Part shown: positions 1-10,702 of the stretch, piece after piece
Layout: each line of letters opens with the position of its first letter
Numbering within the stretch: position 1 is the stretch's first letter
Source of the DNA: Perspicuibacillus lycopersici
GTDB taxonomy: Bacteria; Bacillota; Bacilli; Bacillales; Caldibacillaceae
Assembly (NCBI RefSeq): GCF_025660475.1
Contig: NZ_JAOUSF010000008.1
Span: 1-52,672, forward strand
Direction: 5' to 3'
DNA length: 52,672 nucleotides
Notes under the pieces: generated by a model
Seen by the model: only the letters and a program-made list of their open reading frames with translations
Told to the model about the DNA's origin: nothing
The model's database searches: none
Program-made: the position numbers and the translations under genes

Positions 1-46
1 ACGCCGCCAGCGTTCGTCCTGAGCCAGGATCAAACTCTCCAAAAAG
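1..46 (-). rRNA. rrs: 16S rRNA, 5' end only (partial)
   Basis: The reverse complement reads as the conserved 5' end of bacterial 16S rRNA, including GAGAGTTTGATCCTGGCTCA and the following GGACGAACGCTGGCGGCGT. The mature 5' end should lie near position 46, and the gene runs off the left edge. Tandem promoters lie 105 to 210 bases upstream, so this is the first gene of an rrn operon transcribed leftward. Confidence 0.97.
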
Positions 47-151
47 TGTTTGATTAGCTCAAAAATGTTTTAAAAATAGTTTAATTAAACGCTTCGTCTT
101 GTTCAGTTTTCAAGGTTCAATTTCAATCACTTCACTAAAAGCGACTTATTT

Positions 152-180
152 ATTGTATCAAATCCAAAGTGATTTGTCAA
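152..180 (-). promoter_or_regulatory. rrn operon promoter, proximal (P2)
   Basis: On the minus strand there is TTGACA at 180-175, a 17-base spacer and TACAAT at 157-152. The start point would be about 100 bases upstream of mature 16S. The intervening leader carries CCTTGAAAACTGAACAA, a sequence typical of Bacillus pre-16S leaders. Confidence 0.85.
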
Positions 181-229
181 CATTTTTTTATCACTCGAAA
201 GTTTAAAAACTTTCAAAAGCAACTTTTAT

Positions 230-258
230 ATAATATCAAATCATTTTTACATTGTCAA
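230..258 (-). promoter_or_regulatory. rrn operon promoter, distal (P1)
   Basis: On the minus strand there is TTGACA at 258-253, a 17-base spacer and TATTAT at 235-230. Together with the proximal promoter 78 bases downstream it forms the tandem P1/P2 arrangement typical of Bacillus rrn operons. The stretch 259-525 towards lysS holds nothing else I recognise. Confidence 0.75.
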
Positions 259-525
259 GCAATTAATTTATTTCGTTTTGTGTTCTTAACAACAGAAATA
301 AATATACCACCTTTTTTCCATCGAATCAACTAAAAAATGAAAAACAATGTATTAAAAAAATTTATTATATTTGTTCAGCTATTTACGTTTCGCACTAGTT
401 CCTAATAGCTTTTTAGTTTACTATGTTTCGGATACCAAAATGACGAAGCTTTTGTCCTATTCACCGGCTACGCAACAAAGAAAAAGCGCAGCCTCACCGT
501 TCCCTCTTTAAAATAACAACTGTAA

Positions 526-560
526 CAAAAAAGAGAGCAGCTTTAAAAGCATGCTCTCTA
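526..560 (-). terminator. lysS intrinsic terminator
   Basis: On the minus strand the stem AGAGAGCA (559-552) pairs with TGCTCTCT (539-532) around an AT-rich loop and is followed by a run of six T. It sits 22 bases after the lysS stop. Confidence 0.9.
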
Positions 561-581
561 ACAATAAGACATTTATTTGAA

Positions 582-2072
<1,491 letters not shown>

Positions 2073-2157
2073 TCATCTCCATCATTATATTTCGAAAAAA
2101 GCTTACTGCTTATGTAAAAGTATACTTTGGTGAAAAATAAATTCATAAATAAGGAAA

Positions 2158-2181
2158 ACTGCCAGCATATTACTGGCAGTA
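2158..2181 (-). promoter_or_regulatory. Hairpin at the start of the lysS leader
   Basis: The minus strand forms an 8-bp perfect stem, ACTGCCAG/CTGGCAGT, with a 7-base loop, followed by TTTTCC. It starts only about 10 bases after the predicted lysS start point. It could be an attenuator, a 5' stabilising hairpin, or a weak terminator for dusB readthrough; the U-tract is poor. Confidence 0.5.
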
Positions 2182-2195
2182 TATAACTCAAAAAT

Positions 2196-2225
2196 ATTAT
2201 AGGTTAAATTTGAACTTATTGTCAA
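2196..2225 (-). promoter_or_regulatory. lysS sigma-A promoter
   Basis: On the minus strand TTGACA at 2225-2220 is followed by an 18-base spacer and TATAAT at 2201-2196. Both hexamers are perfect. The predicted leader is about 120 bases and begins with the hairpin at 2158-2181. Confidence 0.85.
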
Positions 2226-2313
2226 ACTAGCCTTTATCATTATTAGCTCCAATTATCTAGATTTCATTCGATAGAGCGCGGTTTTGTTATCTCAAAATTT
2301 TCAACTATTTTTT

Positions 2314-2349
2314 AAAAAACAGCCTATTACAAACAACTTTTAGTAGGTT
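2314..2349 (-). terminator. Possible dusB terminator
   Basis: An 8-bp stem including two G-U pairs (AACCTACT with AATAGGCT) overlaps the dusB stop codon and is followed by a run of six T on the minus strand. It is weaker than the other terminators here. Confidence 0.45.
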
Positions 2350-3349
2350 AAACTGCACCTGCAGCTACTAATACTCTTCTTTCTACTTCTTCAACTAATT
2401 GATTTAATAGGTCTACTATCTCTTGCCGAGTTTCACATGTATTTATTGCGTTATAAAATTTGTTACTACCTGTGATTTCTTTTAAATACCATACAGCATG
2501 TTTTCGCATTTCACGAACAGCTACCGTTTCCCCTTTTAATGTAATAAGTCGTTCTAAATGTAAAATACAAACATCTACTTTTTCACGAGCGGATGGCTCT
2601 TCAGCTAAGACACCTGTTTCTAAATAATTTACGGTTTGATAGATCATCCACGGATTTCCTACTGCTGCACGACCAAGCATTACGGCATCGACACCAGTTT
2701 CATCAAGCATTCTTTTTGCATCTTTTGGCGTGTTTATGTCGCCATTCCCTATAACAGGAATAGAAACAGCTTGTTTTACTTCACGAATAATATCCCAATT
2801 AGCGACACCATCGTTCATTTGTGAACAAGTTCGTCCATGGATAGTAACTGCCGCTCCACCTGCACGCTCCACAGCTCTTGCGTTTTCCGCTGCATAAATA
2901 TGCTTGTTATCCCAACCGATACGCATTTTAACTGTAATTGGTTTTTCTACCGCATCTACAACTGCAGAAACTATATCATAGATTTTATCAGGATGTAATA
3001 GCCATCTTGCAGCCGCTTTACCTTTAACGAAATTATTTACTGGGTAATCCATCATAATATCAATAATATCTGCATTCGTATTTCTATCAACAAATTTAGC
3101 AGCTTCTACTAAGTTTGTTTTTTCTTCGCCGAAAATTTGTATGCTGATCGGCTTTTCTCTTTCATCTATATATAACATGTTTAACGTTTCATCGTTTTTA
3201 TTAACAATACCTTTATCACTAATCATTTCACAGCAAACTAATCCTGCACCAAATTCTTTTACTGTTAATCGGAATGCCGAATTACCGATCCCTGCCATCG
3301 GTGCTAAAATGACACGATTTTTTATATTAACATTACCAATTTTAAACAA
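2348..3349 (-). CDS. dusB: tRNA-dihydrouridine synthase DusB
   Basis: This FMN enzyme reduces uridines in the tRNA D-loop. It has the TIM-barrel Dus fold: LAPMAG near residue 15, CEMISDKGI near 40, the catalytic-loop Cys region, and GNGDI in the FMN phosphate site. I place the start at the TTG at 3349, because GGAGGG lies just upstream and it gives 333 aa, the length of the B. subtilis homologue, beginning MFKIGNV. An in-frame ATG at 3415 would add 22 residues (MKDKECPMCAVM...) that the family lacks. The gene sits between yazB and lysS, as in B. subtilis. Confidence 0.95.
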   Translation of the reverse strand: MFKIGNVNIKNRVILAPMAGIGNSAFRLTVKEFGAGLVCCEMISDKGIVNKNDETLNMLYIDEREKPISIQIFGEEKTNLVEAAKFVDRNTNADIIDIMMDYPVNNFVKGKAAARWLLHPDKIYDIVSAVVDAVEKPITVKMRIGWDNKHIYAAENARAVERAGGAAVTIHGRTCSQMNDGVANWDIIREVKQAVSIPVIGNGDINTPKDAKRMLDETGVDAVMLGRAAVGNPWMIYQTVNYLETGVLAEEPSAREKVDVCILHLERLITLKGETVAVREMRKHAVWYLKEITGSNKFYNAINTCETRQEIVDLLNQLVEEVERRVLVAAGAV

Positions 3350-3442
3350 TTGATTCCCTCCGTACATTTGCTTACTAATCATTACGGCACACATAGGACA
3401 TTCTTTATCCTTCATTTTCCTTAATGGAAAGTGTAAAAAGAA

Positions 3443-3667
3443 TTAGCTTGAACTATTTTCCTCTTCTGGTGGCTTTAAATCATCGATCGTGATACTCAAT
3501 ATTTTTGAAATATCGGAGACTAGCGCATTTGAAGGTAATCTTGTTCCCCTTTCTACTTCTCCTAATACAGAGACAGATATTCCTAGCTCATCAGCCAGCT
3601 CCTTTTGCGTAAAACCTTTTAACTTTCGAAAAGCTCGTATACGTCTACCCCACTTTTCACTTTCCAT
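3443..3667 (-). CDS. yazB: Small XRE-family helix-turn-helix protein (YazB)
   Basis: This 74-aa protein is almost entirely one Cro/C1-type helix-turn-helix: RIRAFRKLKGFTQKELADEL, then GISVSVLGEVERGTRLPS, then a third helical part ending ISKILSITIDDL. The hydrophilic tail EEENSSS has no assigned role. Its start lies inside folK in another frame, overlapping by 49 bases, so the two are probably translationally coupled. It matches yazB of the B. subtilis folate operon in size and place. The target DNA is unknown. Confidence 0.88.
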   Translation of the reverse strand: MESEKWGRRIRAFRKLKGFTQKELADELGISVSVLGEVERGTRLPSNALVSDISKILSITIDDLKPPEEENSSS

Positions 3668-4143
3668 AACCGAACTCCTTTATTAAAAATATTGTCAATT
3701 AATTGCGTAATCGATCTCTCTTGAGATGGAATCTTTAATAACGGATTGATTTCTGCTAAAGGTATAAGGACAAATGCTCGTTCACTCATTCTCGGATGAG
3801 GAATAACAAGCTGTTCAGTGTCTATATTTTCTTGATTATATAATAAAATGTCAAGGTCTATCGTTCTTGGACCCCAATGGATAATTCGTTTCCTGCCTAA
3901 CTTATGTTCAATCGATAAGCATTGATCTAATAGCTCATTCGCACTGTAGTCTGTTTCTATTTCTACTACCATATTTAAAAAACATTGTTGGTCTTCGTAT
4001 CCGACAGGATCTGTTTCATAAATAGAGGAGTAGTTCGTTAGTTTGATTTTATCGGATATATTTAGTTCAGAAATTGCTTCTTTTAGATACATTTCCCTTG
4101 TACCAATATTTGATCCTAGCGATAGATATGCCTTATTATTCAT
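3619..4143 (-). CDS. folK: 2-amino-4-hydroxy-6-hydroxymethyldihydropteridine pyrophosphokinase
   Basis: FolK transfers pyrophosphate from ATP to 6-hydroxymethyl-dihydropterin, the step before FolP. The family marks are LGSNIG near the N-terminus and GPRTIDLDILLY, which holds the Mg-binding Asp pair. I choose the ATG at 4143 (MNNKAYLSLGSN, 174 aa), which fits the family better than the ATG five codons upstream. That upstream ATG has no ribosome-binding site, whereas GGAAG precedes the chosen one. It follows folB after about 134 bases and overlaps yazB. Confidence 0.95.
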   Translation of the reverse strand: MNNKAYLSLGSNIGTREMYLKEAISELNISDKIKLTNYSSIYETDPVGYEDQQCFLNMVVEIETDYSANELLDQCLSIEHKLGRKRIIHWGPRTIDLDILLYNQENIDTEQLVIPHPRMSERAFVLIPLAEINPLLKIPSQERSITQLIDNIFNKGVRLWKVKSGVDVYELFES

Positions 4144-4277
4144 ATGATCATCTTCCATTTTTCATTTTTAAAATCGGTAGTTACCAATAGATTATTGCTT
4201 GTTGTTAATATCCCGCTGACTAAACAAACGAATGCCAACAATCATCAGAAAACACCCTTACAAAAATTACTACTTCC

Positions 4278-4637
4278 TTATCTCGTTCTTGTTATTTCTA
4301 CAGCAACCGATCGATAATGGCCAGGTATCGGCGGGTCCGGTTTGATTAATTTAACCGTACAAAATTGTACTTTCGAATATTTTTCGAGAATCGTTTGGGC
4401 AATTTTTTCTGCAACTGCCTCGATTAATTGATAGCTTTCCCCTTCCACTATTTCTTTACAAACGAAATACATTTCTGCATAATTGACGGTCTCTGCTAAA
4501 TCATCCGTTTCTCCCGCTTTTTTCAAATCTGCTGCTACTGTTAAATCTACTATAAATCGTTGTCCTAATACTTTTTCTTCTGGGAGCACGCCATGGTAGC
4601 CATAAAACTCCATAGCATTGAGATATATTCGGTCCAT
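4278..4637 (-). CDS. folB: Dihydroneopterin aldolase
   Basis: FolB converts 7,8-dihydroneopterin to 6-hydroxymethyl-dihydropterin plus glycolaldehyde. The 119-aa protein shows the family's FYGYHGVLPEEK segment, with the pterin-binding Glu at about residue 21, and the C-terminal KPDPPIPGHYRSVAVEI segment, with the catalytic Lys near residue 99. AAAGGAG precedes the ATG. It lies 18 bases after folP in the same unit. The gap to folK (4144-4277) is longer than the usual overlap or close spacing; I see no terminator or gene in it. Confidence 0.96.
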   Translation of the reverse strand: MDRIYLNAMEFYGYHGVLPEEKVLGQRFIVDLTVAADLKKAGETDDLAETVNYAEMYFVCKEIVEGESYQLIEAVAEKIAQTILEKYSKVQFCTVKLIKPDPPIPGHYRSVAVEITRTR

Positions 4638-4655
4638 TGTGTTACTCCTTTATGT

Positions 4656-5486
4656 TTATGATTCCATTTTTGTTTTTCCAATTAACACATCCATCATTTT
4701 TGCCATTCTGCTCATTTCTTTGACATCATGGACACGGATGATGGAGCTACCTTTTTCTATACCATAACAAACAGTTGCTCCTGTTCCTTCCATTCTCTCA
4801 TTAACCGGTAAGTCTAATACCGCTCCAATCAGAGATTTTCGGGAGGTACCCAATAATACGGGATATCCTAAAGCTACTACCTTATCTATATTTCGCATCA
4901 TTTCAAGATTTTGTTCCACTGTTTTAGCAAAACCAATGCCTGGATCAAGAATGATTTGATCATCTCTTACTCCACGCTTTTTTGCTATAGTTATACTTTC
5001 ATATAGATCCAAAAGTGCATCACGAATAAAGGATTGATAATCCATATTCTCTCGATTATGTGTCAAAATAATCGGCACATTATATTCCGAAGCAACATCT
5101 GCAATCTCCGGGTCCTTTTTTGCACCCCATATATCATTAATGATGTGTCCTCCTGCTTCGATTGCTTGTTTGGCTGTTTCTGCTTTATATGTATCAATAG
5201 AAATCGGTACAGGTAACATTTTCGCCAATTCTGAAACGACCGGGACGATTCTCTCGATTTCCTCCTCTGCGGAGACAGGAGCAAATCCTGGTCTCGTTGA
5301 TTCACCACCGATATCGATTATATCTGCACCATCTTGTACCATTGCTCTAGCATGGGAGAGTGCCCTATTTATTTCATTATGTCTTCCACCATCTGAAAAA
5401 GAATCAGGAGTGACATTCAATATCCCCATGATATAGGTTTTATTACGAAAATCTAACAAATAGGACCTACATTTCATCTTACTCAT
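4656..5486 (-). CDS. folP: Dihydropteroate synthase
   Basis: FolP (Sul) condenses p-aminobenzoate with the pterin pyrophosphate made by FolK; it is the sulfonamide target. It shows MGILNVTPDSFSDGG, GESTRPG, the SIDTYKA strand, ILDPGIGFAK and TSRKSLIG, all TIM-barrel DHPS motifs. I place the start at the ATG at 5486 (276 aa), preceded by AAGGGGTG. The longer open frame upstream would run into the cysK terminator. In B. subtilis pabB, pabA and pabC sit between cysK and this gene; here they are absent and a terminator separates cysK from folP. Confidence 0.96.
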   Translation of the reverse strand: MSKMKCRSYLLDFRNKTYIMGILNVTPDSFSDGGRHNEINRALSHARAMVQDGADIIDIGGESTRPGFAPVSAEEEIERIVPVVSELAKMLPVPISIDTYKAETAKQAIEAGGHIINDIWGAKKDPEIADVASEYNVPIILTHNRENMDYQSFIRDALLDLYESITIAKKRGVRDDQIILDPGIGFAKTVEQNLEMMRNIDKVVALGYPVLLGTSRKSLIGAVLDLPVNERMEGTGATVCYGIEKGSSIIRVHDVKEMSRMAKMMDVLIGKTKMES

Positions 5487-5575
5487 AAACACACCCCTTA
5501 TTAACGAACTATACGCATTTACCATTTTATCAAAAAAGGCTCTATTAAATAGAAAAATTTTTTCTAATACTATAA

Positions 5576-5620
5576 ATAAAAACTCCCTACTGTGTAGCAA
5601 TATTTTCACACAGTAGGGAG
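5576..5620 (-). terminator. cysK intrinsic terminator
   Basis: On the minus strand CTCCCTACTGTGT (5620-5608) pairs with ACACAGTAGGGAG (5595-5583), a 13-bp perfect stem, followed by five T. It isolates cysK from the folate genes. Confidence 0.93.
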
Positions 5621-5651
5621 CCTTATCTTTTAACAGTTTTTCATATCTTTA

Positions 5652-6575
5652 TTATTCAAAGTTATATAATGGTGTACTGAAATAGCGTTCACCAGTATCT
5701 GGAATAATCGCTAATACTTTTTTACCTTTTCCTAATTCTTTCGCTACCTTTAATGCTGCGCTAATGGCTGCACCTGAAGAAATACCACCTAAAATACCTT
5801 CTTCACTTGCAGCACGACGAGCACCTTCAAATGCTTCTTCCGTAGAAATATGGATGATTTCCTCATAAAGCTCCGTATCCAAAACAGTTGGTACAAAGTT
5901 TGCACCGATCCCTTGGATTTTATGCGGCCCTGGGTTTCCTCCAGCTAATATTGGAGAATCCTTTGGCTCCACTGCAACGATTTTTATATTTGGATATTTC
6001 TCTTTTAAAACACTGCCAGCACCAGTAATGGTTCCTCCAGTACCAATTCCTGCAATAAATGCATCTAATTGGTCACCCATTTGTTCTATGATTTCTGGAC
6101 CTGTCGTTAATCGATGAACTTCTGGGTTTGCTGGATTATCAAATTGTTGTGGCATGAAATAGCCATTTTCCTTTGCAAGCTCTTCTGCTTTATCGACAGC
6201 ACCCTTCATTCCTGCTGGTCCTGGTGTTAAAACGAGATCTGCTCCATATGCACGCAGTAAATTACGTCTTTCCACACTCATTGTTTCTGGCATTACTAAA
6301 ATTGCTTTATAGCCCTTTGCAGCTGCAACCATAGCTAATCCAATTCCAGTATTACCACTTGTTGGTTCAATGATTGTATCACCTTTTTTTAACTTTCCAG
6401 CTTTTTCGGCTGCTTCAATCATAGAAAGTGCAATACGATCTTTCACACTACTGCCAGGATTAAAATACTCTAATTTTACATAAACATCTGCAGAATTTTC
6501 GTCAACCATATGGTTTAATTTAACGATAGGTGTCTGGCCAATTAATTCCGTAACAGAATTTACAGCTTTTAACAT
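5652..6575 (-). CDS. cysK: Cysteine synthase (O-acetylserine thiol-lyase) A
   Basis: CysK makes L-cysteine from O-acetylserine and sulfide using PLP. The PLP lysine is K45 in [17 protein letters not shown] is the substrate loop, GTGGTITG binds the PLP phosphate, and GGISSGAA is near the C-terminus. I choose the ATG at 6575 (307 aa, [13 protein letters not shown], aligning residue for residue with the B. subtilis start). Two in-frame GTG codons just upstream lie in the ribosome-binding region. A near-consensus promoter and a CymR-like site stand immediately upstream, so the gene is probably repressed when cysteine is ample. Confidence 0.97.
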   Translation of the reverse strand: MLKAVNSVTELIGQTPIVKLNHMVDENSADVYVKLEYFNPGSSVKDRIALSMIEAAEKAGKLKKGDTIIEPTSGNTGIGLAMVAAAKGYKAILVMPETMSVERRNLLRAYGADLVLTPGPAGMKGAVDKAEELAKENGYFMPQQFDNPANPEVHRLTTGPEIIEQMGDQLDAFIAGIGTGGTITGAGSVLKEKYPNIKIVAVEPKDSPILAGGNPGPHKIQGIGANFVPTVLDTELYEEIIHISTEEAFEGARRAASEEGILGGISSGAAISAALKVAKELGKGKKVLAIIPDTGERYFSTPLYNFE

Positions 6576-6588
6576 TTTCACCACTCCT

Positions 6589-6613
6589 AATTCCTAGTAA
6601 GTTTATTGGATTA
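6589..6613 (-). promoter_or_regulatory. CymR-like operator
   Basis: The minus strand starts TAATCC and ends AGGAATT across 25 bases. This resembles the known B. subtilis CymR box, which begins TAA and ends GGAATT. It overlaps the predicted start point just downstream of the -10 box, a position suited to repression. Assignment is by recalled consensus only. Confidence 0.5.
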
Positions 6614-6618
6614 ATATA

Positions 6619-6647
6619 ATTTTATTCCTTTAAAAAACCACTGTCAA
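6619..6647 (-). promoter_or_regulatory. cysK sigma-A promoter
   Basis: On the minus strand TTGACA at 6647-6642, 17-base spacer, TAAAAT at 6624-6619. Confidence 0.82.
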
Positions 6648-6686
6648 ACAAATAATTTATTCTTCTTGAAATTTTAACCCAATATT

Positions 6687-7577
6687 TTAGTTGTAGTGTG
6701 CTTCAGCTTCTTCTTTCAAATGTTCTAATTCTTCTTTTGAATAATGATAGGTTTCATTACAGAAATGACATTGTGCTTCTGCTTTTCCATCTTCATCTAT
6801 CATATCCTGTAACTCTTGAACCCCTAAGCTAACCATTGCATTTGCAAAACGTTCCTTTGAGCAAACACAATTAAATTGTACAGGACTTTTATCTAGGAAT
6901 TTCACATTGTCCGTTCCTAAAATTTCTTCTAATATTTGCTCCGGGGTTAACCCTTCTTGAATTAAAGTGGAAATTGGTTTGATGGATTGAATCCGATTTT
7001 CTAACGCAGTTATAGTTTCGTCTGTAGCCCCAGGCATCACTTGGATAATAAATCCACCTGCTGCTAAAATTGAATGGTCTGGGTTAACTAAAACACCTAC
7101 ACCAACTGCGGAAGGAACTTGCTCTGATGTTGCAAAATAATAAGTGAAATCTTCCCCTAATTCACCAGAAACAATCGGTACTTGTCCGGAAAATTTTTCA
7201 CGTAATCCAATATCTTTTACAACCGTTAATGTACCGGAAGTTCCAACAGCACGTCTTACATCTAATTTTCCATGCTCATTTATTGGAAAATGAACCTGTG
7301 GATTGGTTACATACCCACGAACATCTCCAGACACTTTTGCGTCAACTAGGATGACACCAATCGGCCCATCTCCTTCGACTTTCACTGTTATTTGCCCTTC
7401 TCCTTTTAACATTGACGCCATCATCACACTTGCTGTCATCGTTCTTCCTAATGCAGCAGATGCAGTCGCCCATGTATCGTGTCTTCTTTGCGCCTCAGCA
7501 ACTGATTCCGTTGTCCGTACAGCAAATGCCCGAACCTGACCATCATAGCCTAAAGCCTTTACTAAATAATCGTTCAT
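6687..7577 (-). CDS. hslO: Redox-regulated chaperone Hsp33
   Basis: Hsp33 is a cytosolic holdase switched on by oxidative unfolding. The 296-aa protein carries the C-terminal zinc switch with all four cysteines: C237 and C239 (CVC) and C270 and C273 (CHFC). The N-terminal domain includes the conserved [15 protein letters not shown] helix. AAGGAAGGAG precedes the ATG. It follows coaX closely and precedes cysK. The B. subtilis gene yacD, which lies between hslO and cysK, is absent. Confidence 0.97.
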   Translation of the reverse strand: MNDYLVKALGYDGQVRAFAVRTTESVAEAQRRHDTWATASAALGRTMTASVMMASMLKGEGQITVKVEGDGPIGVILVDAKVSGDVRGYVTNPQVHFPINEHGKLDVRRAVGTSGTLTVVKDIGLREKFSGQVPIVSGELGEDFTYYFATSEQVPSAVGVGVLVNPDHSILAAGGFIIQVMPGATDETITALENRIQSIKPISTLIQEGLTPEQILEEILGTDNVKFLDKSPVQFNCVCSKERFANAMVSLGVQELQDMIDEDGKAEAQCHFCNETYHYSKEELEHLKEEAEAHYN

Positions 7578-7630
7578 TGTATTACTCCTTCCTTATGTAA
7601 AACCAATTCCGTATCTACTAAAATTAAGTA

Positions 7631-8401
7631 TTATCTTTCGGTGTTTCTTTTATAAATTAAATGCAAGCCTTTTAACGTTAACATGGAATCAACGGTGTCA
7701 ATTTCATTAGATTCCTTTGCAATTAAATTAGCAAGTCCGCCAGTTGCAATTACTTTAGGTTCTTTTTTAGCATGAGCTTTCATGCGCGAAACAATACCAT
7801 CTACTTGACCAACATATCCGTAAACAATTCCTACTTGCATTGATTCAACTGTATTTCGACCAATAATTTTTTCAGGTGCAGCAATTTCAATTCTCGGAAG
7901 CTTTGCAGCCTTTGTATAAAGTGCTTCTGTGGAAATGCTAATTCCTGGTGCAATTGCTCCACCCATATATTGCTTCTCTTCATTTACGTAGCAATAAGTA
8001 GTTGCCGTGCCAAAATCCACAATAATTAACGGACTTCCATATTCATGAATACCTGCAACAGCATTTACGATACGGTCCGCTCCAACTTCCTTCGGATTAT
8101 CATATTTAATATCTAATCCTGTTTTTACCCCTGGTCCCACTACTAGTGGCTTAACTCCGAAGTATTTTTCACACATTTTTTCCAAAAAGAACATAATCGG
8201 AGGAACAACAGATGAAATAATAATTCCTTTTACTTCTTTAAACGATCTACCTTCATGTTCAAATAAAGATTTTATGATCATTCCATATTCATCTTCTGTT
8301 CGATTACGATTTGTTTCGATTCGCCAATGATGCTTTAATTGGTTATCTTCATATACACCCAGTACTATATTTGTATTCCCTACATCTATAACAAATATCA
8401 T
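7631..8401 (-). CDS. coaX: Type III pantothenate kinase
   Basis: CoaX phosphorylates pantothenate, the first step of coenzyme A synthesis, and belongs to the ASKHA fold. Visible motifs are [11 protein letters not shown] at the start (phosphate 1), [10 protein letters not shown], and [10 protein letters not shown] (phosphate 2) near residue 125. I place the start at the ATG at 8401 (256 aa, [11 protein letters not shown]), preceded by GGTGGAG. The longer open frame to 8557 is mostly the ftsH-coaX intergenic region. The ftsH terminator lies upstream, so coaX needs its own promoter; a TATAAT-like -10 lies in the gap without a good -35. Confidence 0.96.
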   Translation of the reverse strand: MIFVIDVGNTNIVLGVYEDNQLKHHWRIETNRNRTEDEYGMIIKSLFEHEGRSFKEVKGIIISSVVPPIMFFLEKMCEKYFGVKPLVVGPGVKTGLDIKYDNPKEVGADRIVNAVAGIHEYGSPLIIVDFGTATTYCYVNEEKQYMGGAIAPGISISTEALYTKAAKLPRIEIAAPEKIIGRNTVESMQVGIVYGYVGQVDGIVSRMKAHAKKEPKVIATGGLANLIAKESNEIDTVDSMLTLKGLHLIYKRNTER

Positions 8402-8571
8402 TTCTCCACCAACTTTTATTATGATTAAACGCACCAACATATTATCATAAATAGGGTATTGATAAAAACCTATTTGCTTGATATTAATGTATTGGTGTTT
8501 GAAAAAAATTATACAGTTAAAAACTGGTAAATAAAACGAGTGTTCTGCAAAATTCACACTCTAAATCCATG

Positions 8572-8602
8572 AAAAAAGCTGGCTTTCTCAAGCCAGCTTT
8601 TT
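8572..8602 (-). terminator. ftsH intrinsic terminator
   Basis: A 9-bp GC-rich stem (AGCTGGCTT with AAGCCAGCT, 8577-8598) with a 4-base loop is flanked by A and T runs, so it could work on both strands. It lies 9 bases after the ftsH stop. Confidence 0.92.
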
Positions 8603-8610
8603 CATCTGAA

Positions 8611-10539
8611 TCAGTCTTCTTTTTTCGTCTCAGAATCTACATCCTGTTTACCAGTAATATTGACTTTAACATCACCGCTATCGTCACTACTGTCAGAAGT
8701 ATTATCTAGTTCAGGAAGTGTACCATGATCATACAAATGACGAATTTGTTTGGCATCTAATGTTTCAACTTTTAGAAGTGCTTGTGCAACAGCTTCTAAT
8801 TTATCACGATTTTCCGTTAAAATATTTCTTGCCTTTTCATAGCATTCTTTAATAAAGCGTTGAATTTCCTGGTCGATTTCATAAGCAATCGTATCGGAAT
8901 AATTTTGCTCGTTGTTAATATCTCTTCCAAGAAATACTTGACCTTGTGAATGACCAAATTGTAATGGACCTAGTTTTTCACTCATTCCAAATTCAGTTAC
9001 CATTCTACGTGCAATACCAGTTGCCCGTTGGAAGTCATTGCTAGCTCCAGTACTTACTTCACCAAAGACAATTTCTTCCGCTACACGGCCACCTAGTAAG
9101 CCAGTGATTTTATCAAGAAGCTCTGGCTTTGTCATGAAGTAACGATCTTCTTTTGGAAGCATAACAGCATATCCACCAGCTTGCCCACGAGGAACGATTG
9201 TTACTTTATGTACCATGTCAGCATCTTCTAAAACTAAACCAATAATTGTATGACCACCTTCATGGTAGGCTACAATATTTCGTTCTTTTTCAGAAATTAC
9301 TCTTGTTTTCTTCGCTGGCCCTGCAATAACCCGATCTGTTGCTTCATCAATATCAAACATATCGATTGTTTTCTTATTCTGCCTTGCAGCAACAAGCGCA
9401 GCTTCATTTAGTAAGTTTTCTAAATCTGCTCCTGAAAAACCTGGTGTTCTCATCGCAATAGTTTTCAAATCGACAGATTCATCAAGCGGTTTATTTCTTG
9501 CATGTACTTTTAATACTGCTTCTCTTCCGTTAACATCTGGACGATCTACAGTAATTTGTCTATCAAAACGGCCTGGACGTAATAATGCAGGGTCGAGAAT
9601 ATCCGGACGGTTAGTAGCGGCTACAATAATAATACCTTCATTCGCACTGAATCCATCCATTTCAACCAGCAATTGGTTTAATGTTTGTTCTCTTTCGTCA
9701 TGACCACCGCCAAGACCTGCCCCACGTTGACGACCTACTGCATCAATTTCATCGATGAAAATAATACAAGGTGCGTTTTTCTTTGCATTTTCAAATAAAT
9801 CACGAACACGGGAAGCACCGACACCGACAAACATTTCGACGAAATCAGATCCACTGATTGAGAAGAAAGGTACGCCAGCCTCACCAGCAACTGCGCGAGC
9901 AAGAAGTGTTTTACCTGTTCCTGGAGGTCCTACTAATAAGACACCCTTTGGAATACGTGCTCCTAATTCAGAGAACTTACGAGGATCTTTAAGAAATTCT
10001 ACTACTTCTTCAAGTTCTTGTTTTTCTTCATCCGCTCCTGCTACATCACGGAAGCGAACCTTTTTCTTCTCATCATTATATAATCTCGCTTTACTTTTAC
10101 CAAAGTTCATTACACGGCCACCGCCGCCTTGGGATTGGTTTAGTAAGAAGAAAATAAAGAAGAAAAGGATGATGAACGGAATCATCGAAGTTAGCAGTTG
10201 AATCCATCCACTTGTTTCTTTTGCTTGTAAATTATTGTGCTCAGTTCCATTTTTTAGCGCAAGTGATTCAATTCTTTCCAATGTAGCTGGACTATTCCAA
10301 GCATTTACAGTGAAAAATTGATTTTCATCATATGATTTCAATTTACCAACAATGACATATACTTGTCTTTCAGGCTGAGCCTCAAATTCCTTAACCTCAC
10401 CTTTTTCAAGGTGTGAAATAAAGTCACTATAAGACATTTGTGTATTGGCTTCTTGACCGCCTGTAAAAATGCTGACAACACCAATGATGACTAAAAATAC
10501 CAATAGATAAAATACGGTATTTCGTAAAATACGATTCAT
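8611..10539 (-). CDS. ftsH: ATP-dependent zinc metalloprotease FtsH
   Basis: FtsH is a hexameric membrane protease for misfolded and regulatory proteins. The order is TM1 (about residues 8-27), an extracytoplasmic domain, TM2 (112-134), an AAA+ module with Walker A GPPGTGKT (204-211) and Walker B IIFIDEID (259-266), the SRH region, then the M41 protease site HEGGH (426-430). At 642 aa it is full length. The start has an excellent AGGAGGT site. It follows hpt after 160 bases with a possible promoter of its own and ends at a strong terminator. The acidic, Ser/Asp-rich tail after residue 610 is typically variable. Confidence 0.98.
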   Translation of the reverse strand: MNRILRNTVFYLLVFLVIIGVVSIFTGGQEANTQMSYSDFISHLEKGEVKEFEAQPERQVYVIVGKLKSYDENQFFTVNAWNSPATLERIESLALKNGTEHNNLQAKETSGWIQLLTSMIPFIILFFFIFFLLNQSQGGGGRVMNFGKSKARLYNDEKKKVRFRDVAGADEEKQELEEVVEFLKDPRKFSELGARIPKGVLLVGPPGTGKTLLARAVAGEAGVPFFSISGSDFVEMFVGVGASRVRDLFENAKKNAPCIIFIDEIDAVGRQRGAGLGGGHDEREQTLNQLLVEMDGFSANEGIIIVAATNRPDILDPALLRPGRFDRQITVDRPDVNGREAVLKVHARNKPLDESVDLKTIAMRTPGFSGADLENLLNEAALVAARQNKKTIDMFDIDEATDRVIAGPAKKTRVISEKERNIVAYHEGGHTIIGLVLEDADMVHKVTIVPRGQAGGYAVMLPKEDRYFMTKPELLDKITGLLGGRVAEEIVFGEVSTGASNDFQRATGIARRMVTEFGMSEKLGPLQFGHSQGQVFLGRDINNEQNYSDTIAYEIDQEIQRFIKECYEKARNILTENRDKLEAVAQALLKVETLDAKQIRHLYDHGTLPELDNTSDSSDDSGDVKVNITGKQDVDSETKKED

Positions 10540-10575
10540 CCTTGACCTCCTCTCAAGGGGAAACAGACTTATTAA

Positions 10576-10605
10576 ATAGTATCATAGAAAAATACGGTAA
10601 TACAA
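10576..10605 (-). promoter_or_regulatory. Possible ftsH promoter
   Basis: On the minus strand TTGTAT (10605-10600), 18-base spacer, TACTAT (10581-10576). Both hexamers match only partly. It lies in the only gap upstream of ftsH. Confidence 0.4.
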
Positions 10606-10702
10606 GAAATTCGGTTTGTATAACACTTAATTTTCAAACAATAGTTTCTTCCGTAAGGACTGCTATCTATTCCCTTGATATAATAAACTAGATGCTTCTT
10701 CT

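Noticed and set aside
5487..5609. N-terminal extension of folP
   Set aside because: It would include the cysK terminator arm; the ATG at 5486 has a proper ribosome-binding site and fits the family length.
9755..10201. 148-aa plus-strand open frame within ftsH
   Set aside because: Antisense shadow of the ftsH AAA+ region; no family match.
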